From: Paramecium tetraurelia
Taxonomy: Eukaryota > Ciliophora > Oligohymenophorea > Peniculida > Parameciidae
Direction of reading: 5' to 3'
Assembly: GCF_000165425.1 (NCBI RefSeq)
Contig: NW_001799002.1
Coordinates: 5,699 to 69,698 of the forward strand
DNA length: 64,000 bases
Shown: one piece after another, positions 11,876 through 23,889 of the stretch
Position numbering within the stretch: the stretch's first letter is position 1
How the letters are laid out: each line of letters begins with the position of its first letter
Program-made: the position numbers and the translations under genes
Notes under the pieces: model-generated
The model's database searches: none
Seen by the model: the letters and a program-made list of their open reading frames with translations, nothing else
Told to the model about the DNA's origin: nothing

Positions 11876-12270
11876 ATCGCTTTTTAATTTGTACTTGAGG
11901 TATTTCAAGAATTGAAACTTTTGCCTAAAAGCTACATTTCTAATTGCTAAGTCAAAAATCTCTTTAACACCTTTTTATGTTTATGTCGAACATTCTAGAA
12001 CTAAATTATAATAATTTATTTTAGATTTCAACCTTATTATTGTAGAATTATATGTACTTCTTCATATTAAATATGATTTGGATTTGCTAGCCTTCTCATC
12101 TCTTTATTATATCCAACAAATATTACTGGTACTAATTTTAATTCAGGAGTTTCAAAATCTTAGTACAATTTATAGATTGCATTTTAGAAGTTTTCGAGAT
12201 CGATATGATTAAAAAGACTTCAGACATACCGTTATTCAATTATCTTAGTCTGTTATATATTTTGTCACGC
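11876..12270 (-). pseudogene. Dead Rho-family GTPase, unit B
   Basis: A shorter and more eroded version of the Rho remnant at 5114-5755. The C-terminal third (EIFDLAIRNVAL-like region) and part of the middle are recognisable on the minus strand, but the switch II and P-loop portions are largely deleted. Both copies being broken suggests the ancestral gene died before or soon after the segment doubled. Confidence 0.65.
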
Positions 12271-12435
12271 AAAATTGATATTTGATAATTATATATCCTT
12301 TGGACTGAAAGGCAGTTGTAAAATTAATGTTTGAGAAGGTGTAATGAGTAAAATCTTAAATTTAATCTGATTTTGGTTATATCGTAATGATTACGATCAT
12401 ATTACATAATATTTTTTTTTAAATTGGAAAAAAAT

Positions 12436-12681
12436 TCACAAAATTTATTATATTTATATGATAATCAATAAAATTAAAAATTAATGATCTCCTTTATTGC
12501 TTTTCATACTTTGATGCACACAGAGCTTGACATTAGAATAATGATGTTAATTTAAATCAATTTATGCAATATTAAACTCTAAAATAGTTAATGAATTGAT
12601 TTTGACAAGAGATAGGCATATTTTATTTATGGCTTTGAGCTCTGCCTTTAATTTGCTACTTTTGTGTTGTTCTAAAAACAT
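12436..12681 (-). CDS. Small ORF, unit B copy, 81 residues
   Basis: Ciliate-code frame from ATG 12681 (MFLEQHKSSK...) to TGA 12436-12438. The first third shares KLKAELKAINK with the unit A copy, and the later KLCVHQSMKSN-like portion is also present at nucleotide level in unit A but out of frame. No domain recognised and no clear signal or membrane segment. The nucleotide match between units is higher here than in the flanks, which argues for some constraint, but it could equally be a relic of a larger gene. Confidence 0.35.
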
Positions 12682-12952
12682 ATATTTCTAAAATCACATT
12701 TTGGACAAACAAAATTATAATGGTATTTTAATTTCCAGTTTTCTTGTACACTCGTTATATTCCGTATAAAAATAGTATTAGCCTTACTATCAGAGGTCAA
12801 TTTAATAAAATCAGAAGAGAATGATACTGATGAATAGATAATATCAAAATATCCTTCTAATGATGATTTTTTTTATCCTTTTTTATATCTTAACTTTTAA
12901 TATTATCAGGGCTTTCCAATGCTTATCAGAACAAGCAATATAAATTGATTGA

Positions 12953-13372
12953 AGAAACCAGCAAAAGTACCTAATTTATGATTTAAAGCAATAATTTTAT
13001 ATGAAATGTAAAAAAAATTATAATTCTATAAGCATTTCTTTAGTTGAAAATGATTTTACAATTATTATGAATTATCTATTTATTGACAAAGATAATGGAT
13101 TTAGAGGACCTATCTCATTAAACAAATTGATAAAATAGCTAAAAGAAAATAGGATTTATTCATAAAAAAATACTGATTTTTATCTTTTAATCAAAATGAA
13201 AATATACTATCATAATTTCCTATATTACAAGGTAGAGTCCTAATATTTATAACGGATTGAAAAACCTTGTAACAATTTATTTCTAATATCTGATAAAATT
13301 GTAAATTCTGAAAGTTCAAGATTATAAATATCAAGTGAGATTATTAATAATTTCTTGATAGAAAATAGGTGA
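12953..13372 (+). CDS. Hypothetical ORF, possibly a TPR-related relic
   Basis: An open ciliate-code frame of 139 codons with an internal Met at 13001, which would give a 123-residue Lys/Asn/Ile-rich product. Just upstream, in the same frame but beyond a TGA, the residues ALQCLSEQAIQID-like look like part of a TPR, so this may be the end of another broken TPR gene. This stretch has no counterpart in unit A, so it is an insertion within unit B or a deletion from unit A. Function unknown. Confidence 0.35.
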
Positions 13373-14979
13373 GGAATAGTGCTATAAAAAATTACTTCAA
13401 AATCATTTCGCTGAGCCAAGATGTTAAGATTAGCCTAATTATAAATAATTAATCTATATATATAATACTAATTTGGCAATGACTTCAAATTACATTTCAT
13501 ATTTCCTAGTCCATCGAACTATTTAAGAGCTGCTTTACATACAAGGTTAACAATCTCAATATATTCTTAATTTAGAGTTTGGTAATAATAACTTGATTTA
13601 AAATTAGATTCTTTGTCAAAATAAGCCTAAGAGGTGAAAATGGCTTACCAATTGAAATAATTATAACTTAGAATAGAGACTTGATTTGGTTAATCAAAAC
13701 GAACTTTGATTAGCGAAAGCTGTGAATATTGAAAATTCAATTTTAAGAACGCACAAATAAAAAATTATTTAAATGGATCTTGCACATTAACATCATAAAT
13801 ATCAATATCGAGCCTTATTAATAGTATTTAAAAGTTTATAGGCTTAAAAAGTGGAATTACGAAAATTCATATTTTAATTACGGATCAAAATTTATACTTA
13901 TATGTATTAACAAAATAAGGTTTGATATTACAATTTCTCTAAGCAATCTTGTAATAATCAATTGAATCATAAAAAACACTAATCTTTTTAATATTCCAAT
14001 CGAGGCTCAATCCTTAGAGATTCATTTTTATTAATTATCCATAAAGTCTTTAGCATAAAAAATATTAATTCGTCATATGTAATCTCTACAAAGAAATTAA
14101 TAATTCAAATTAAAATTGTTTCACTCTATTTGAATATATATAATTCATTATTGGAAACATCTAAATCAAACTATTGATATCCAAATTTAACTACTTGACA
14201 TTAGATTGATGTATATCATCCTAAAGATGGATTTTATTATTTGATTTTTTATGTATTTATTATTAGAAAAAAGCAAAAATAGTTTTCAATCTAATATTAA
14301 ATCAAGATCATCTTGCATAATAAAACTATCTTTCTTTACTAATATATTCCAATCATATTACATTATATTATTTCTGTATAAAAACAATTAAGAGTACATA
14401 AACTGATTTTTTGAATTGTAAAATAGTGGAAAATACAATAATTGGTTTACTCTTTTTCTCTACCTATTTTCAAAGAGCTGATGAAAGGACTAATTATATT
14501 CCATAAAGATGTTTGACAATTTACTATATCTGTTTTTATTCTTGTTGGAAAACATAAATGATTTAAATATATTGCCAAAGAGATGCAAAAAAAGAAATAA
14601 GTAAAATAATAACTAATGTTTCAAAAGGTATATTTCATCAAAATTACTCCTTAACATATCTATTAGGCCCCGATAAGGGCAGAAAAATTAATCGAATCTA
14701 TATGAAAATTGAAAATAAGCAGTTGAGATTTGTTGAGAAATTTTTTTGAAATAAAGAATAAATTTAGGTAACTGGAAGGCTATTCTATATTTAACTGGAT
14801 TTAAAAAACTAATTTGAAGTAATTCAAAATAAATTCCAAGCAAACCTGAATGGTAATTAATTTAAAAAATATATAATGTTAATTAATTATGAATATGACA
14901 AAACAACCCTGTTAGCTTATATTCTCTGAATTTCTAATATCGTTTTCAAAATTAAAATTAACTTAAAACGATTTATCAA
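13373..14979. other. Spacer upstream of glycosyltransferase B
   Basis: AT-rich. From about 13.68 kb onward it follows unit A (6.45-7.74 kb) with many substitutions and indels. The best match is at 14.18-14.62 kb. No gene seen. Confidence 0.5.
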
Positions 14980-16563
14980 ATGAGTTCTGCCACTAACAAT
15001 CAAAGGCTAGTATTCTCTAGTGAATTACCAGAAAACCCTATGGCAACTAAGATGACATTAAAGCAAGACAAAACTTGTGGAGGAAGGATTAGATGGAATT
15101 TGATTATCAATGTAGTAATGATTGCAATGGCAGGCTTCCCTTTTTATCTTCCCTTAGAGGCTACTTTAGGAGTTAACTGTTTCTATGCCTTATTGTGGAT
15201 TTTATTTATATTTTTGGCTGCCAATACATAATCAAAAATCCACTAAACGATGAAAAAGGTTTCTAACAACTCTTAATAACCTCCAAATCCTACACCTATC
15301 AAATTCATATTGATGACATTTATATACAAAGAACCATTAGAATTACTATTAAAAACACTCCAAAACATTCAACAACAAAGAATAGCCAAAGAGATCATCA
15401 TGGTTGTTTGTATGGAGGAAAAAACTCCAGAGAAGGAAACCAAAATTGATGCAGTATTTGAATAATTCAAAGACTGTTTCGATTAACTCATAGTTACTGT
15501 TCATCCTTATGGAACTCCTGGAGAGATTCCAGGAAAATGCTCTAATAATAATTATGCTATTAGATCTGTATTGGCTCATTTAAGAAAAAACGACTCCAAC
15601 TTTGACCCTAACAAATACTTTGTAACTAACTTTGACGTTGATACAATATTTCACAAAAACTTTCTAGATATTTAAATGATGAACATACTGAAAGAGAAAG
15701 ATAGAAACAATTTTGTTTGGTAACCAGTTTTATTTTATAATTGGGGACTTGATAAACTTAGTTTTTTCACAAGAATTACAGGATTAGCTAGAAATATGTT
15801 AATGATGGGAGCGTTAATTCCTTTAAACATAAATATTATGAGTGTCTACACAGCTTCCTTATAATTACACATAGAGGGAGACTTTTGTCATCCAACATAT
15901 TAGATGGATGACATAATCTGCTACATTAGATGGAAAACTTTAAGCAGAAGAGCTCTTAAGATAAAACCGATATACTGCCCTACTATTTCAGGACCTACTT
16001 CTGGTTCAAATATGTGGTAAGAATTCATTGAATGGATCAGGCAGAATAAGAGATGGAGTGTAGGGTCGGCTGAAGTTTTCCACTATTTTGTGATTAAAGC
16101 TCCAAGAATAAAGCTTTGTTCAGCCTTCACATGGGCCTGCAATTATCTTAACTATTATGCCTCCTTCATTTGTGTTTAAAGCTTATTATTGATTACAACC
16201 ACAATAAGACTCTTTGCGATGGAAACTGATCCTAATTTATAACAATATTTTTGTATCCCTTTGGGTGTCGTTTATATCTGCCTTTTTTGCATGATGGTCA
16301 TGAATAAAATCGCAGTAAAATATCTCCTAAAGGATATTGTAGTTGAAATTATACCAATATGGAAAGACTTCATTCATTGGATATTAAGTCTCATAGTAAT
16401 GGTTGGGTATGGACTAATAGTGTTTTATGGGTTCTGGGAAATTTTCTTTTGTGGTAAAGGAGTTTGTACCCATGAACCTTCAAAGAAGAAAGTACTTGAT
16501 GCAATTGTTTAGCGTAAAGATGAAACCGTGATAGAGATTCATCAGTAACAGAATAAAATTTGA
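14980..16563 (+). CDS. Processive family-2 glycosyltransferase, copy B
   Basis: 527 residues, no introns, same layout as copy A: two N-terminal membrane segments, GT2 core with the DVDT motif, the RQNKRW processivity motif and several C-terminal spans. Here the C-terminal frame is continuous to a polar tail ending IEIHQQQNKI before a TGA at 16561-16563. This is probably the ancestral C-terminus that copy A lost through a 1-bp insertion. Differences from copy A cluster in the 5' half, where they include silent and conservative changes (for example within the first 80 codons and near 15580), as expected for a functional protein. The last third is almost identical. Confidence 0.88.
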
Positions 16564-17372
16564 TGTAATTATGTTTATTATATGATAATATATTTTATAA
16601 ATGGTGTTTTATTATATATTTATTTAAAATCTCTGATTAAGCCCTTATTTTAATTGAAGCATAAGATTTAAACTTTAATTATAAAACACATAAATATTAG
16701 ATTAATGTTTAATTGGATTTAATAGTCTATTCTGAGCAAAAATTGAAGCATATTTTTCCTATATTACTAGATTTTAAGATAATATTAATAAGATAAAAGC
16801 ATTAATTTAACAAAGAAATTTTATTTTGTTTCTTATTTCCAACAAAAGAAAATATAAACAAAAATTAATCAAAAGAATCGATTTGTCTAATATTTAAGTA
16901 TCTCTTCATTTAATCAGAACTCAATAATCTCAATAATCTCAATAATCTCTGTGTTATCTCGCTGGAAAAATAAAAATATCAAAATAATTCAATATTTAGA
17001 ATTATATAAATGCCTAGCGTCTATTGAAAAACTCATAAATCACGTTGGAAACAAAGAAAAGTACTCTCATGATTTAAACATTTTATATCTCTTTAGAATT
17101 TTCAAGTAATTTTGTGTAAATTAATACAGAAGAAATTCGAAACTAAATTATATACCATTGGTTTGAAGTTTCCATTCCTTTAATTATACTTTTAAAATCA
17201 ATTTATGAATTTGGATACTATTTGATATTCGTATCATGTTATAAAAATATTAGATAATTTAAGAAATGTATATATATTATGACTAGTATTAAAAGTAATC
17301 TAGAACAAATTTGTATTACAAGTATGACTATGAATGATTAGTAAACTATCAACGACTTATTCAGTATTTATC
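16507..17372. repeat. Unit B partner of the identical 866-bp block
   Basis: Matches 9281-10146 at a constant offset of 7226 bp, including the three-copy aatctcaata repeat near 16919-16951. Beyond 17372 the sequence continues into DNA not seen in unit A because of the gap there. Confidence 0.85.
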
Positions 17373-18387
17373 TTTACTTTAGTATGTATTCGTTTATTCG
17401 AGTATAAAGAGACAGTTTAACAGATAGTGACTAAAATATTCACTTTACTAATTGAAATATTAACCAAAACTTATCTTTTTTTGACAATTTATAATGATCA
17501 AATATTTAAGTAATAGAATGGAGATCAACTAAGAATATTTTTTCTGATATTTTAATTATATTATTTAATATCAGATAATTATAACAATATTAGTTTAAAT
17601 TAATCAAAATTATTTAATATTATTATGCTGGAATAGTTATGTTACTTTTACATTTATTATTAATCACATAATGTAAGGTGTCTAGAATTCAGAAGGAATA
17701 TAATTGATAATTTTTTACAAAATTTTTTAGCAACAATTTAAAGTTATTGTTTGAGAAATTGATTGTGATGCTTTGAATCATGTCTCATTTTACACCAATT
17801 CTGGTCTAATTTTCTGAACAACCAAGTAGTTAATAATAAAATATTATTTAGAATCGAATTCAATAAATGTTGATATTGCCCTCAGAATAACTTGTACTTC
17901 TTTTATTATAATACCCAGATAATAATTGTTAGATTAGTTAATTCTATTTTGAAAATCTAATACATGAGAGTAGAGAAGAATATTAATTTTTTATGTATGA
18001 TAAACCTCTGTTAAAATCAACCTGCATTAAATTTAATTAATAGTTATAAGCACACAAAAGTTTGAATTTATATATGTTCATTGCTGAGTCTTTGGTTTAT
18101 CAAATAAATGCATTAATTTTACAATCCATTTTAGATATCGTTCTGGATGATCACCCAGAGAGGTTCTCTATATTGAGGTCTTATTGATTTTAATTGAATA
18201 GTTCTAATGAACCGATAGTAGATAGGGTTTTAGAATTATAAATATGAAAGGAATGAATATATTTTATTTTTTTTATAAAAATGTAAAAATTGTTGTTCAC
18301 GGAGGAAGGGTTACAGATAATGAGAAGTAGGAATAGCGATCCAATAAAACAAAACACTGAAAGTAAAGGGATATCAATAAGACCAAA
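17373..18387. other. AT-rich spacer
   Basis: About 1 kb with no supported gene on either strand. Base composition changes sharply near 18.29 kb, where the G-rich coding region of the next gene begins. In this window plus-strand genes are richer in G than their surroundings. Confidence 0.5.
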
Positions 18388-19149
18388 ATGTTTGCGAATT
18401 CAATCGTTATCAAGATAATGTAACCGTGTCAGAGTGGGGACATTGAAGAATACATTTAACTTGTCGAGCCCAGAAAATCTACTTTAAGTTCTGCCCTTCA
18501 CAAGATAGAAGCACAAGGCGACTAGTATACCTTAGGTGCTTTCGGTTGATCAATTGTACGGGAGATAGTAGGAAGATTTGTTGTAAATGGCAGCAAGTCA
18601 TTTGCATTTGCCTAATGGAATAGGGAAGGATGGAATGGGAAGACATCACTTACAGTCAATTCGGTTGAGAACTGGCGATTGGTATCAATGGAAGAATATT
18701 CCGATGCTGGCATGCGTAGTGGACGATTTTCAGAAGAAGTTAAAGTATAGAAATTTGATCATAGAGATTGTAGTAAACATCTGAGGAGGAAGAACATATG
18801 AAAGCAGAGAAACGATAAATACAGCATGAGTTTGAGATGAAGAAGGTCGAGCAGATTCAAAGAAAAACGTAGTAAAATTTGAATCAGGTTTTGGAATAGA
18901 AATCATTGACTTATAATATAGATCTAGACGAGTTTTGGAGGTAGATGAAGGAGAATGTAATGAAATTATATATATAAATAAAAGAGCAAATACTTTTAGC
19001 ATCATACAGATGAGATGGTGAAGAGTAAGGCTAGCAAAAGAGAGAGATTGGAGAAATTTTAGAAGAAATTTACAGATAAAAAGGTCTACATCCCACAAAT
19101 ACAGAAGCAGAATGTTAATAATAGGGAAACAGCATATTATGATATATGA
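18388..19149 (+). CDS. Unknown protein, conserved N-terminal fold plus coiled coil
   Basis: Three predicted introns (33, 20 and 28 nt) splice to exactly 227 codons (226 residues). The first 110 residues form a compact region (IEEYIQLVEPRKSTLSSAL, then GRFVVNGSKSFAFAQWN, then SVENWRLVSMEEYSD) that I cannot assign. Residues from about 120 are a Glu/Lys/Gln coiled coil. Two competing frames exist in 18320-18783. I chose this one because it gives balanced amino-acid use and all junctions resolve. Its TGA lies only 12 bp before the dynamin ATG, so the dynamin promoter must be tiny or lie within this gene. Confidence 0.6.
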
Positions 19150-19161
19150 AAATAATTAATT

Positions 19162-21332
19162 ATGGAAAAATTAATACCATTCATTAATGATCTGCACGTA
19201 TAGAATTAATAATACCTTTCGTATAGGATATCCTGAGTTAAGCAGGATTGAGCAGCGAATTGAATTTGCCTTCAATAGTTGTTATTGGGTCTTAATCAGT
19301 TGGAAAGTCCTCTCTTCTTGAAAGTATTGTTGGCAGAGAGTTTTTGCCAAGGGGTAAGGGGATTGTGACAAGAAGACCGATCGAGATTCAATTGCATTAG
19401 GTTTTGGATGCGGAGCTGGGATGGTTTGAATTTATGGATAAGAAAGGAGAGAAGATATTCGAATCAGAAGATATACGGAAATTAATAGAGTCAGAGACGG
19501 ATAAGGTGGCAGGGAAGAATAAGGGGATATCGCCTGCGCCAATTAAAGTGAAATATTTTTCAAAAGACATCCTTGATCTCTAACTAATTGATTTGCCAGG
19601 AATAACAAAGAATCCAGTTGGGGATCAACCACTGGATATAGAATAGAAGGTTCTGGACATTGTGATGCCGTTTATCAACAATTAAAATAGTCTGATATTG
19701 GCAGTGTCCAAAGCATCTGATGATTTAGCAACGTCAGATGGGTTGAAATTGGCGAGAAGTGTTGATCCCAATGGTGTAAGAACTATAGGAGTGATAACTT
19801 AATTGGATCTAATGGATGAAGGGTCTGATGCTTTAAATGATCTGCTTAATCAAACGTATCCATTGTAGTTGGGATACGTGGGGGTAATAATGAGAGGGCA
19901 GAAGGATATCCAGAAGAACAAGACCATTTTTGAGCAGCTAAAAGACGAAAAGGCATTTTTTGAGAATCACAAGTTGTACAAAAAGTATTCTGAAAAGATG
20001 GGTGTTAATTTCTTGGTGAAGACTCTGAACATGAATTTTATTCAACATATCAAGAAGGCTTTACCAATTATCAGAGAAACCATTATAAGTTTAGTGTAAA
20101 TAAAGGAATTCGATCTCAAGTAGTATGGAGACTATGACAATTTGGAGACTAAGGAGAATAAGAACTTGCTTGTTTTGACTTTAATATCAAAATTTTCCAG
20201 TTCTTATAAGGACATGCTGGAAGGGAGATGTTTGGATATCACAAGTAAGGAATTGATTGGTGGATCTAGAATAATTTATGTATTCAATGAAACTTTCAGG
20301 AGAACCATATAGAGAATGAATCCATTTGATGTTTTAAGTGATGACGAGATAAGAACAGCAATCAAGAATGCAAATGGAATTAGGCCAACTTTATTTGTTC
20401 CTGAAGGAGCATTTGAATTATTAGTAAGATAGCAGATTTCAAGATTGAGAATGCCTTCAATTGAATGTTCTCATATCGTATTTGAGGAGTTGAGGAGAGT
20501 GATAAACTAGATTTCGATTCCAGAGATAGAGAGATTTGATACTCTGGCTAATAGAATTTCGGAAGTAATTGAAAATCTTTTAAACAGATGTTTGAGATAG
20601 ACTGAGGAAATAATATCCAGTTTGATTGATATTGAATTGGGGTACATAAATACAAGTCATCCAGATTTTGTATCTGGGATGGACATGGTGCATAAGGATG
20701 AACAAAGATAATAATAATAAATGTAATAATAATAGAAGGAAAAGTCTCCTCTGTAGAGTGAGAATGAGTCCAATAGGTTCTTCAATTTCTGGCCATTCAA
20801 AAATAACAAGCAGACTGAGTTATATGATAGCAAATTGGACAATTTGAATAAGAAGAGGAAATCCAACATCATCAATCAGAAGCAGCAAAAGTTATAATAG
20901 GTAGAGGAGAGTCAGATCCTGTAGCAGCAATCGGTGATCAATAAGATCGTGTCTGTGAATCAGCAGTATTTTGTGAATGACCCAAAAAGACAGTTGCCTC
21001 AGGTTCCAAATACGATCAAGATCACCGACAGACCGTCGAAGAGAGAGCAGACAGAGATGGACATGATTAAGGATTTGTTGGTTTCGTACTTCAATTTGGT
21101 GAAGAAGAACATTTGCGATTCAGTTCCGAAGACTATCATCACGTTTTTGGTGAATCAATCGAGGAACTTTTGTGAAAGGGAATTGATTGGGATGTTGTAC
21201 AAGCAGGAATTGGTGGATGAATTGTTGTAGGAGAATCAATTCATACAGAAATCACGAGCGGAGACAAAGTAATCTTTGATTAGCTTGAGGACTTGTTTGA
21301 ATTTGTTGAATGATTTGGATTCTAAATTCTGA
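19162..21332 (+). CDS. Dynamin-family GTPase
   Basis: A membrane-fission GTPase of 713 residues with one 29-nt intron (19198-19226) after codon 12. The G domain shows G1 GSQSVGKSS (residues 33-41), G3 DLPG and G4 TQLD. The middle/stalk region follows. Where animal dynamins carry a PH domain there is instead a Gln/Asn-rich low-complexity linker (about 20690-20930). The GTPase effector domain closes the protein (about residues 605-710). This is the Drp1-like layout. Dynamins act at clathrin pits, mitochondria and secretory vesicles; an AP-2 sigma gene lies elsewhere in the window. The start at 19162 is supported by the intron joining to a perfect dynamin N-terminus. Confidence 0.95.
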
Positions 21333-21416
21333 GATAATTTAATAATAAAATTAATTGAAATTCGTTAAAAAACACATATTATAATTAATCTTTTAATTAA
21401 TATTTTTATTTGTTCA

Positions 21417-22654
21417 ATGCTCAATCCAGACCTAATCTAAGAATTCGAAGTGAATGGATACAACTTACCAAAAATGGACAAAGCATAATGCATCAATCAA
21501 ATTAAATACTTACTCTAAACTCATCCATTGGATTTCGACTTTATTGTAGCCAATACGAAACTAACAACCAACTAGATGAATATTCTGTAATAAAAGACCC
21601 ACATTTCAACAATCCTCAACTCTCCAAACGATTATAACATTTCAAGTCCCCTTTTTGATTTCAAACAATTGAATGAATTACTTCCTAATAAAAATAGATT
21701 GAAGATTAATGAAATTAAGTCCAAAGTCGAAAACCTTCTCAACAGTAGTCACATAGATCCCCCACAGACGATCAAAAAAAGGTATCCCCCAATATCCCAT
21801 ATCCCTTTAGATGGTGGACAGAGGAGGAAGACCAACAACTCAAAGATTTGGTGTCTTAATATGGTGCTAAAAATTGGAAGAAAATAGCATCCTTTTTTTA
21901 AGACAGAACCGACGTACAATGTTTGCATCGTTGGCAAAAGGTTCTCAACCCAGATTTAGTAAAGGGTCCTTGGACTCAAGAAGAGGATGAGTTATTAGGT
22001 AGATTGGTGGTTGGCTACGGACCCAAGAATTGGAGTCAAATTGCCAAGCATCTCCCAGGGAGGATTGGGAAGCAATGCAGAGAGAGGTACTCAAATTTAA
22101 GTTAAGAAAGATTCCATAATCATCTGGATCCAAAGATCAATAAGGAGAGGTGGACCGACGAGGAGGACCAAACCATAATTGAGGCTCATAAGAAACTAGG
22201 AAATCGCTGGTCTCTGATTGCTGGATTATTGAAAGGCAGAACAGATAATTCAATTAAAAACCATTGGAACAGCACATTGAAGAGGAGACTCAAGATGTAG
22301 AACCGATGGGAAGACTTGCAGGTGTTGTAGAATCAGGATGACACCTAAATCAAAGGAATTCCTAGAAGACATATGCAAAGAAAAATCATCTATTAAAAGA
22401 CACCAGTGAAAATGATCAAACACGATCCCGTGTCCAGATAATTGAATTTTCAAACTCCATAATAATCACCATCAAGTAAACAGAATTACTTATCATTTAA
22501 TTTAGAATTGGAGTCACTTTCCAAGAGTTTATTTATTGTATTCCCAAATTTCAACTCAAAGCTGATAAGTCTTTCAAGTGCAATTCTTATCAAATAGTTG
22601 GGGGAGTTGGTTAATTTTGATCTTGATTTCAATAAATAATATAGTTATGAATGA
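21417..22654 (+). CDS. Three-repeat MYB transcription factor
   Basis: 394 residues after removing introns of 29 nt (21782-21810) and 24 nt (22087-22110). A Ser/Asn-rich N-terminus of about 120 residues leads into three MYB repeats. R1 begins RWWTEEED, R2 begins GPWTQEEDE and contains GKQCRERFHNHL, and R3 begins ERWTDEEDQ and contains [16 protein letters not shown]. The second intron must be spliced to restore the canonical RERFHNHL of R2, which supports the model. The 3R-MYB class regulates cell-cycle genes in plants and animals; that role here is inferred. The C-terminal 130 residues are Gln/Ser-rich. It lies 84 bp downstream of dynamin on the same strand. Confidence 0.93.
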
Positions 22655-22760
22655 GTTTATTATTCAATTAAAATAATATTACAACAGAATATAATAGATT
22701 TCATATTATATAATTAAAAACAGGTTCTTGTAATAAATTATAAAGATAATTAAAATTAAA

Positions 22761-23889
22761 ATGGAATATCGAAGATTAGGAGCCACAGGACTTAAGGTAT
22801 CTGCCATTAGTTATGGAAATTGGGTCAATTCCGATGACAAAGACACTCAAGATCGAAATACCAAGATCATTTAGAAGGCATGGGAATTAGGAATCAACTT
22901 CTTCGATACCGCTGAAATTTATGGAGATGGAAAAGCAGAGATACATCTCGGTCACGCACTCAAAACACTCAATGTCTAAAGATAAGACATTGTTATTAGT
23001 ACCAAAATTTACGGAGGTGATGGAAATGATTTTCCAAATTCCAAATATTTATCTAGGAAACATCTCATAGAAGGTACTCATTTTCATTATTCTTTAGGCT
23101 TGAGAAACTCTCTAAAAAGATTGGATACTCCTTATGTGGATATTGTTTTCGCCCACAGATATGATTATTAAACTCCTTTGGAAGAAACTTGCAGAGCTTT
23201 TGATTGGATCATTAGACATGGTTTGGCTCATTATTGGGGAACAAGCGAGTGGACAGCCTAATAAATCCATCAAGCCATTGGTATCATTTCTATTTGATTA
23301 TTTTAGGAATCTGTGATCGATTATCCTTACACAAACCAGTTGTTGAATAACCATAATACAATATGATGGTTAGAGATAGATTTGAATGGGAATACGAAAG
23401 TGTTTTCGCTTCTGGATATGGATCCACCATCTGGTCGCCTCTCTACTAAGGTTTGTTGACTGGCAAATACAATGACGACATTTTGGCTGACGGAAGGTTT
23501 AACAACTCCGATAATATTTATGTTAAACACTTTTACCAATAAATTCTAGGTGATCCTGAAAGTATGATATATCAAAATATAATTAATTAGAAAGAACTAA
23601 AATCTAAAATTAATTAAAATAACTAGGTGAAGTAGCCAAAGAGTTAGGAGTCACATAAGCACAACTCTCTCTCGCCTGGGCTCTTAAGAATAAGGATGTA
23701 AGCACTGCCATTACATCAGCCACAAGACCTGAATAATTGGAAGAGACTGTGAAATCCGTTCAGGTGGTTAAGTTGATCACCAAAGAAGTTGAACAAAAAA
23801 TAGAATCCATTCTTTCAAATAAACCCACTACATCATTAAACTTTAAGCAGATGGCACCTTATCCCACAAGAAGAGATTTGTATGTTTGA
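22761..23889 (+). CDS. Aldo-keto reductase of the K+-channel beta-subunit type
   Basis: 349 residues from four exons (introns 23074-23097, 23281-23306 and 23562-23590, all phase 1). An NADPH-binding TIM barrel. The catalytic tetrad is visible: Asp and Tyr in DTAEIYGDG, Lys in ISTKIYGG, and His in FAHRYDY. The stretch from MMVRDRFEWEYESV through STIWSPLYQGLLTGKY is characteristic of Kv-beta (AKR6) proteins, which bind the T1 domain of Shaker channels. Paramecium excitability depends on many K+ channels, so a channel partner is plausible, but bacterial-type members of the family act as plain reductases. Start 22761 gives MEYRRLG, the usual N-terminus of the family. Confidence 0.92.

Noticed and set aside
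18320-18783. Alternative frame reading MRSRNSDPIK... through LHLPNGIGKDGMGRH
   Set aside because: Open for 150 codons but rich in His, Arg and Gly without pattern. The chosen frame gives better amino-acid balance, and its introns join to the downstream coiled coil.
19162-19226. Start of dynamin at a Met further downstream
   Set aside because: The 29-nt intron joins the first 12 codons directly to a canonical dynamin N-terminus, so the upstream Met is right.
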